From positions 1 through 19,601 of the forward strand of contig JANQPK010000414.1 in NCBI GenBank assembly GCA_028289505.1: a stretch of 19,601 nucleotides of DNA, in the 5' to 3' direction. The position numbers and the translations under genes are program-made. This stretch comes from Cyclobacteriaceae bacterium. Lineage in GTDB: Bacteria > Bacteroidota > Bacteroidia > Cytophagales > Cyclobacteriaceae. Below are positions 15,041 through 19,601 of the stretch, piece by piece; within the stretch, counting starts at the first letter, position 1; each line of letters opens with the position of its first letter. The notes below the pieces were generated by a model, which saw nothing but the letters and a program-made list of their open reading frames with translations, had not been told where the DNA came from and did no database searches.

Positions 15041-16503
15041 TGATGCACCCGATCCAACAACTAAACACATCCATTACCAGGAGAAATTTCTTCGGTAAGA
15101 TGGCCCAAGGAATTGGAAGCATGGCATTGGGAACGCTGTTGTCTACTGAACTAATAGGTCGACAGGCCCCTACTACAGCAAAAGGCATTCAATCTCTACC
15201 TCATTTTGCACCTAAGGCCAAGCGGATCATTTACCTCTTTCAAAACGGGGCTCCATCACATGTAGACCTGTTTGATTACAAACCAGCTCTGGAGAAATGG
15301 CACGGAACACAAATTCCCAATGATCTGGTTGAAGGAAAGCGGTTCTCGACTATGACAGGAAAGCAACAGAACCGCCCTCTGATATCTGCCAGAGGCAAAT
15401 TTGCTCAGCATGGTGATAGCGGGTCCTGGGTCTCGGATCTGATGCCGGAAACTGCTAAAGTAGTGGATGATTTATGCTTCATCAAGTCCATGTACACGGA
15501 ATCCGTAAACCACGCCCCTGCCATTACCTTCTTCTTAACAGGGTCTGAACAACCTGGCAGGCCCAGTATGGGATCTTGGCTCACCTACGGTCTAGGAACT
15601 ACATCTGAAGACCTTCCTGCTTTTGTAGCCATGACCTCCAGAGATAAAGAAGCCAGTTGTGGACAGATTTTTTACGACTACTACTGGGGTAGTGGTTTTT
15701 TACCCACTCAGTTTCAAGGTGTAAAATTCAGAGGTGGAGGGGATCCAGTATTATACCTTAAGGATCCGCCGGGAATGAGCAGGACCATTCGACGTGAATT
15801 ACTTGACGATCTTGAGCAACTAAACCATATCAACTTAGATCGATATGGAGATCCGGAGATCAATACGCGCATAGCACAATATGAAATGGCGTATAAGATG
15901 CAAATGAGCGTTCCGGAACTAACTGATTTTTCAAATGAACCCAAACACATCCTGAACATGTACGGCCCTGATGTCCATCGAAAAGGCAGCTTTGCATACA
16001 ATTGTTTGATGGCCCGTCGCTTGGCAGAACGAGGTGTGCGGTTTGTGCAGTGTATGCATGCCGGGTGGGATCAACACCGCAATTTGAATTATCAGTTGCA
16101 AATACAATGTAAAGATACCGATGCGCCTAGTGCGGCACTTGTAAAAGACCTCAAACAAAGAGGCATGCTGGAAGATACACTGGTGATCTGGGGTGGAGAG
16201 TTTGGTCGGACCCCTTTCCTTCAGGGTAAAATTGAGGATTATCGCAACTGGGGGCGTGATCACCATCCCTATGTATTTACCCTTTGGATGGCAGGAGCTG
16301 GTATTAAGCCTGGGATTAGCTATGGTACATCGGATGATTTTGGTTTTAGCCCTGTAGAAAATAAAGTTCATGTGCACGACTTTCAGGCCACTATCATGCA
16401 CCTTTTAGGAATTGATCATGAGCTTTTCACTTTCAAACACCAGGGCAGAAGATATCGACTGACCGACGTCCACGGGCACGTTGTCCAAGGAATATTGGCT
16501 TAA
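15040..16503 (+). CDS. DUF1501 protein with Tat signal (PSCyt partner)
   Basis: 487 residues. A twin-arginine motif (TRRNFFGK, about 13–20) precedes a hydrophobic helix, so Tat export is expected. The DUF1501 body shows YLFQNGAPSHVDLFDYKP, SVNHAPAITFFLTG, GRPSMGSWLTYGLG, WGGEFGRTPF, NWGRDHHPY (D407, H408, H409) and the closing HDFQATIMHLLGIDHE and LTDVHGHV. These fit the alkaline-phosphatase-like fold and metal site of the family. No T9SS tail is present, unlike the DUF1501 gene at 4825. It is translationally coupled to the PSCyt1–DUF1549–DUF1553 gene, its usual neighbour. ATG at 15043 is an equally possible start. It ends 14 bp from the convergent regulator gene. Substrate unknown. Confidence 0.94.
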   Translation: MMHPIQQLNTSITRRNFFGKMAQGIGSMALGTLLSTELIGRQAPTTAKGIQSLPHFAPKAKRIIYLFQNGAPSHVDLFDYKPALEKWHGTQIPNDLVEGKRFSTMTGKQQNRPLISARGKFAQHGDSGSWVSDLMPETAKVVDDLCFIKSMYTESVNHAPAITFFLTGSEQPGRPSMGSWLTYGLGTTSEDLPAFVAMTSRDKEASCGQIFYDYYWGSGFLPTQFQGVKFRGGGDPVLYLKDPPGMSRTIRRELLDDLEQLNHINLDRYGDPEINTRIAQYEMAYKMQMSVPELTDFSNEPKHILNMYGPDVHRKGSFAYNCLMARRLAERGVRFVQCMHAGWDQHRNLNYQLQIQCKDTDAPSAALVKDLKQRGMLEDTLVIWGGEFGRTPFLQGKIEDYRNWGRDHHPYVFTLWMAGAGIKPGISYGTSDDFGFSPVENKVHVHDFQATIMHLLGIDHELFTFKHQGRRYRLTDVHGHVVQGILA

Positions 16504-16517
16504 GTATCGTGCTTTAT

Positions 16518-17585
16518 TTAAGCAGGTTCTGGGTACTGAGCGGGTGAGATTCCAAATCTATCAGAGAAACACTGTACAAAAATGGAGGGGTCACTGAAAC
16601 CAACTTTCGCAGCTATATCAGAAATACCCAGTCCCTTAATTCGAATCAATTTTTCCGCCTTTTTTAGACGAAGTTCATTGATAAAGTCGGTGGGTGAATA
16701 TTTGGTTAGCTGTGTTACCTTATCAGTAAGTTGGGCGGTATTCATACCCATTTCATTGCTTAGCAGTAAAGCGCTAAATTGAACATCGCTTAACTTATTT
16801 TCTGCAACTTCCATTAGCCGTATCAACAGTTGTTCCTCTGATGGTTTCATTACTTTGAACAACTTATTGATGGGAATTTTATGGTCCTTAGATAAATCCT
16901 TTACCAAAGAAGAAAGAACTATTTGGTTTTTTCCAGCCAGCGTATTCAATTTTATGACCAGGTCCAGGGTATCTGCAAAAAGCTCAGACTGTTCGGTCAC
17001 AGGCTCACCGGCGGCTAATGCAATTCTAAACTCCACCCGGTCACTTAATTGCTGCTCAGTTAAAAACCTGCCAATTTCGATCTGTGTGTTTTTAGCACAT
17101 TCGATGGCCTGTTTGCATGAGTTAAATACACCTATTATTTCTTGACCACCGTGATTTACCTCCCGACCTTCTTGCTCCCGCAATATTTTGCCAGTTAAAA
17201 ACTCAGGCTCAATTAAAACCTTTTCAGGTCCCATAAAACTGATGGCAATAAAGAACCGATAACCAGCATCCAACGCCCCATGCAAATCATGCGTCAACTC
17301 AAATTCATCGATAGTAGTTACCCCCATGAAGAGTTCATAGGCAGCTTTTTCTACCTGTATTACATTACAGGCTAGATCACCATGGGCCTCTTGATGCACC
17401 TTTATACAAGCTTCTTTGTTAGGTGCTTCCATTAAACAAAAAACCATATTGGCTTCTTCGTTCACCCAATACTGGACATATCGAACCCCATATCTACTTT
17501 GTACCGCCATATCGGCCAGATGGTTCCTTTTCACGTCTTCAAGCGTGAATTCTGCTCCTTTATGTACGTCCATGAAAAGCGGCAC
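16518..17585 (-). CDS. DUF4242 – degenerate nucleotide cyclase – AraC-type HTH regulator
   Basis: 355 residues from the GTG at 17585, chosen because VPLFMDVHKG matches the usual DUF4242 start (MPLFMD…); the frame extends to a TTG at 17660, but that segment lies in promoter-like DNA. Residues 1–80 are DUF4242 (relatives include a nickel-binding Streptomyces protein), with RYGVRYVQYWVNEE and EAHGD. Residues about 108–232 align with class III nucleotide cyclases: GREVNHGGQ, NSCKQAIECAKNTQIEIGRF, RIALAAGEPV, LFADTLDLVIKLN, KNQIVLSSLVKDL. Both catalytic metal aspartates are replaced (A114 and Q148), so cyclase activity is unlikely. Residues about 265–355 are an AraC-family HTH with RLKKAEKLI, ISDIAAKVGFSDPS and CFSDRFGISPAQY. 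It is probably a one-component transcription regulator, divergent from the HdeD-like gene and possibly controlling it. Confidence 0.88.
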   Translation of the reverse strand: MPLFMDVHKGAEFTLEDVKRNHLADMAVQSRYGVRYVQYWVNEEANMVFCLMEAPNKEACIKVHQEAHGDLACNVIQVEKAAYELFMGVTTIDEFELTHDLHGALDAGYRFFIAISFMGPEKVLIEPEFLTGKILREQEGREVNHGGQEIIGVFNSCKQAIECAKNTQIEIGRFLTEQQLSDRVEFRIALAAGEPVTEQSELFADTLDLVIKLNTLAGKNQIVLSSLVKDLSKDHKIPINKLFKVMKPSEEQLLIRLMEVAENKLSDVQFSALLLSNEMGMNTAQLTDKVTQLTKYSPTDFINELRLKKAEKLIRIKGLGISDIAAKVGFSDPSIFVQCFSDRFGISPAQYPEPA

Positions 17586-17638
17586 CGCAAACGATTTAGC
17601 TGCGATCAAGTTAATGAGATTGTATGGTAAAAGCCATA

Positions 17639-17656
17639 TTTTTTTGTACAAAAAAA
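17639..17656. promoter_or_regulatory. 18-bp perfect palindrome, candidate operator
   Basis: Seven T, GTAC, seven A at 17639–17656, fully self-complementary. It lies 54–71 bp upstream of the regulator's GTG start and about 95 bp before the HdeD-like gene. It may be an operator for the divergent pair, or simply a stable hairpin-forming run. Confidence 0.4.
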
Positions 17657-17666
17657 ACAATTGGAC

Positions 17667-17707
17667 TTACTGGTAATATTACTATATTGTTGAAAACCAG
17701 CCAGTAA
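17667..17707. promoter_or_regulatory. Nested inverted repeats in divergent promoter
   Basis: TTACTGG at 17667–17673 is inversely repeated as CCAGTAA at 17701–17707, and a perfect 10-bp palindrome GTAATATTAC lies at 17673–17682. They sit 45–85 bp before the HdeD-like ATG and could be binding sites for the adjacent AraC-type regulator. No experimentally known consensus was matched. Confidence 0.4.
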
Positions 17708-17751
17708 TGCTGAGCTAAATCAAACCTAACCTTCAAAACAAAATATCAACT

Positions 17752-18342
17752 ATGATCAAGCTAATTAAGAATTGGTGGCTACTGCTAATTGCGGGAATTG
17801 CATATATCATTTTAGGATTTCTGGTTTGGAACCATCCAGGTGAAACCATACTAGTAGCAGCAATCTACATAGGAATTATATTGATAGTAACCGGGGCTTT
17901 ACAGTCAATCCTGGCCATCCGGGAACGCGACGGAATGGAGAAATGGGGCATGTATCTGGCCTTCGGACTAATTGACGTAGTATTGGGTGCAGTATTTCTG
18001 TTCAACCCCATAGCCACTGCAGTGGCCCTAACTTTGGTACTGGGGATCTGGTTTCTATTCAGAGGTATAATCGAAGTTGTGAATTCATTTAGATTGAAAC
18101 AAGAAGGCCTGGAATATTGGTGGTTAAGTCTTATGGGTGGCATTGTGCTTACGGTGCTAGGCTTTTTGATTACCGGCAAACCTTTGTCTGGCGCTATGGC
18201 TATTGTCACCTTGATCAGTTTTGCCTTCTGGTTCAAGGGTATCATAATGATTGTCATTTCATTGGGGCTCAGAAAAGTGAAACGCAACCTGGGAGAGGTC
18301 AAAGAGAATCTGACCGATCAATTACAGGGAGCGGCAGACTAA
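17752..18342 (+). CDS. HdeD/DUF308 family membrane protein
   Basis: 196 residues with six predicted TM helices in three pairs, roughly 7–27, 33–53, 68–87, 93–113, 122–141 and 146–170, each pair beginning with a WW/W-G motif (NWWLLLIAGIAYIILG, KWGMYLAFGLIDVVLG, YWWLSLMGGIVLTVLG). This threefold repeat and the acidic/basic tail are typical of DUF308 (HdeD). The E. coli relative is linked to acid resistance at high cell density; the role in Bacteroidota is not established. It is divergent from the DUF4242–AraC regulator, with about 166 bp of palindrome-rich DNA between, so regulation by it is a natural inference. It is convergent with the hydrolase gene. Confidence 0.9.
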   Translation: MIKLIKNWWLLLIAGIAYIILGFLVWNHPGETILVAAIYIGIILIVTGALQSILAIRERDGMEKWGMYLAFGLIDVVLGAVFLFNPIATAVALTLVLGIWFLFRGIIEVVNSFRLKQEGLEYWWLSLMGGIVLTVLGFLITGKPLSGAMAIVTLISFAFWFKGIIMIVISLGLRKVKRNLGEVKENLTDQLQGAAD

Positions 18343-18370
18343 CTGGCAATACCAATGACAGAAGCTTTCG

Positions 18371-19213
18371 TTACTCAATGTTAACTTCAGGATATCCACC
18401 CAGATAGCCCAGAGATTGTAGAAAGGCATCAGTTTCAGTAAGGGTTAGGCGGTAATATTCGAAGTTCGGATAATTGAAAAAACCGTGCCCCTCCCCTTCA
18501 TACAGTTTAAGATCGCACCTGCTGCCTACTTTTTCCATCACTTTGCAATAGTACTGGGCGGTTTCCACAGGCACTAGATTATCCTCGGTCCCCAACAAAA
18601 CTAAGGTAGGTGGGGCACCAAAACCCAGGTTGTGTAACGGTGAAAACTGAGCATAAGCTTCAGACACTCGATCATAGCCATAGCCACCTGGTCCATTGTC
18701 AAAAACAGGGTTGAATAGCACCAAGGCATTGGGCTTACAACTAATTGAGAGATTCTCATCCTGGTGATTGAAGCCTGACACCAGGGCAGTGGCAGCAGCT
18801 AAATGTCCTCCGGCGGAGCCCCCTGACGCAATAATCTTATGGGGATCAATATTGAAGTCAGGTGCATGTTCACGAACATAGCGCATCGCCGCTTTGGCAT
18901 CCTTCAGACATTCAAAAGGGCTTGCCTGATGCTTATTCCAAGTGCGATAATCGGCCAGGAAGCACACTATACCCCGCTTTGAAAAGTACTTGGCATGATT
19001 TAAGAAATGGGAACGATTCCCGCCTTTCCAGCCACCACCAAAGAAAAAAACCATGGCAGGATATGGTTGATTCTGCTGCAAGGTATCCGGGTAATAGACT
19101 TCCAGCTGAAGTTTAACAGTATCCACTTGCTTATATACTATAATGTCTTGCGACCAACTTATATTCCCATGAGTCAGTAGTAGTCCGATTAAGCTAGTAT
19201 ACCATAATCTCAT
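18371..19213 (-). CDS. Secreted alpha/beta-hydrolase (esterase/lipase-like)
   Basis: 280 residues with a Sec signal peptide (1–21, ending SWSQ). The fold is alpha/beta-hydrolase of the BD-FAE/esterase-lipase kind. The oxyanion segment is VFFFGGGWKGG (HGGG replaced by FGGG). The nucleophile S133 is in GGSAGGH, the acid is D211 in GTEDNLVP, and the histidine is H243 in EGEGHGFFN. The triad is complete, so it is probably an active carboxylesterase, with acetylated or feruloylated saccharides or small esters as possible substrates. It starts 4 bp after the stop of the Gly/Tyr-rich protein gene, so the two form an operon. It is convergent with the HdeD-like gene. Confidence 0.92.
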   Translation of the reverse strand: MRLWYTSLIGLLLTHGNISWSQDIIVYKQVDTVKLQLEVYYPDTLQQNQPYPAMVFFFGGGWKGGNRSHFLNHAKYFSKRGIVCFLADYRTWNKHQASPFECLKDAKAAMRYVREHAPDFNIDPHKIIASGGSAGGHLAAATALVSGFNHQDENLSISCKPNALVLFNPVFDNGPGGYGYDRVSEAYAQFSPLHNLGFGAPPTLVLLGTEDNLVPVETAQYYCKVMEKVGSRCDLKLYEGEGHGFFNYPNFEYYRLTLTETDAFLQSLGYLGGYPEVNIE

Positions 19214-19217
19214 AGCG

Positions 19218-19601
19218 TCACTTCTTTAGGGCACCTGCAACCGCTTTGGCATATTGCTTAGCAGTGGAAGCCACATTTTGCGGGTTATCCATTTTACTGG
19301 TAACTACCGCCACTAATTGCTCCTCTTCCGGAAGTGTGAGATTATAAATTACCGTTTCCAGAATATAGGTCTTGGAAGTTTGGGTAGTGATGGTAGTGGG
19401 CACATAGTTGCCGTAGGTAGCATAAGACATGGCATTGCCGTAATAACCGTAGAACCCTCCGTAATATCCGGGATAATAGGAATAGTAGGGGCCACCGGTA
19501 TAACCACCGGTAGTGTAGCCTCCTTCTTCGGTAACCCTGGTAGTGGTCTGTAGATCCTTCAGAACCGTAACCACCACTCCATTAAAACCGGCATCAACTA
19601 T
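19218..19601 (-). CDS. Gly/Tyr-rich envelope protein, 5' end cut by window
   Basis: At least 128 residues; the frame stays open to the window edge, so the N-terminus (probably a signal peptide or lipobox) is missing. The start reads DAGFNGVVVTVLKD. A low-complexity block dominated by Gly and Tyr follows (about window residues 28–56), then TSKTYILETVIYNL and a C-terminal helix (TAKQYAKAVAGALKK). The pattern matches small Bacteroidota envelope lipoproteins of the DUF4136-like type, with a YILET-type strand, 'D/E-x-x-L' acidic turn and final basic helix. The family assignment is tentative and function unknown. It is the upstream gene of the hydrolase operon. Confidence 0.7.
   Translation of the reverse strand: MVDAGFNGVVVTVLKDLQTTTRVTEEGGYTTGGYTGGPYYSYYPGYYGGFYGYYGNAMSYATYGNYVPTTITTQTSKTYILETVIYNLTLPEEEQLVAVVTSKMDNPQNVASTAKQYAKAVAGALKK

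Noticed and set aside
15931..16401. Long - strand frame of 156 residues inside the second DUF1501 gene
   Set aside because: Antisense shadow of a conserved gene; no domain features or plausible start context.
17586..17660. Longer start (TTG 17660) for the DUF4242–AraC gene
   Set aside because: The extension runs through the palindromic promoter DNA, and homology to DUF4242 begins at VPLFMD, matching a GTG start at 17585.
17865..18302. 145-residue - strand frame opposite the HdeD-like gene
   Set aside because: The + strand frame encodes a clear threefold-repeat membrane protein; the reverse frame is its shadow.
1..19601. Mobile element, prophage, CRISPR or defence island
   Set aside because: No transposase, integrase, cas gene, spaced direct repeats, toxin–antitoxin pair or terminal inverted repeats were seen on either strand.

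Overview
The window looks like chromosomal DNA of a Bacteroidota bacterium, plausibly of the Saprospirales type. The order is inferred from gene style, not proven. The phylum call rests on a type IX secretion (T9SS) C-terminal tail, a PorT-like outer-membrane barrel, several lipoproteins, a DUF2911 protein, and a fused DAHP synthase–chorismate mutase next to pheA and an aminotransferase. No tRNA, rRNA, CRISPR array, insertion sequence or phage gene was seen. Both ends of the window cut through genes.

Region 1 (1–2922, + strand) is a tightly coupled aromatic amino-acid operon: prephenate dehydratase (5' end missing), a class I aminotransferase overlapping it by 56 nt, and a bifunctional DAHP synthase/chorismate mutase overlapping by ATGA. 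Together they make chorismate-derived prephenate, phenylpyruvate and the transaminated product. No prephenate dehydrogenase is visible.

Region 2 (3246–8664, + strand) is a four-gene cell-envelope operon: DUF1800 protein, Tat-signalled DUF1501 protein with a T9SS tail, outer-membrane barrel with a basic N-terminal linker, and a propeller-like lipoprotein. It reads as an uncharacterised surface system. It is followed by a convergent secreted nucleoside hydrolase (8675–9643, - strand), a 381-bp gene-poor gap holding a possible coding fossil, a LuxR-type response regulator with a GTG start, and a small coiled-coil/two-TM protein.

Region 3 (11156–16503) has a DUF2911–TPR exported protein with a clear hairpin terminator. 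Divergent from it is a two-gene operon: a lipoprotein with two CxxCH haem motifs (PSCyt1–DUF1549–DUF1553) and a second Tat-signalled DUF1501 protein without a T9SS tail. The window therefore carries two different DUF1501 modules about 10 kb apart.

Region 4 (16518–19601) contains a three-part regulator (DUF4242, a class III nucleotide-cyclase-like domain lacking both metal aspartates, and an AraC-type HTH), divergent from an HdeD/DUF308 membrane protein. The intergenic region between them is rich in palindromes. A - strand pair follows: a cut-off Gly/Tyr-rich envelope protein and a secreted alpha/beta-hydrolase. The most novel-looking items are the DUF4242–pseudocyclase–AraC fusion and the DUF1800/DUF1501 envelope operon.
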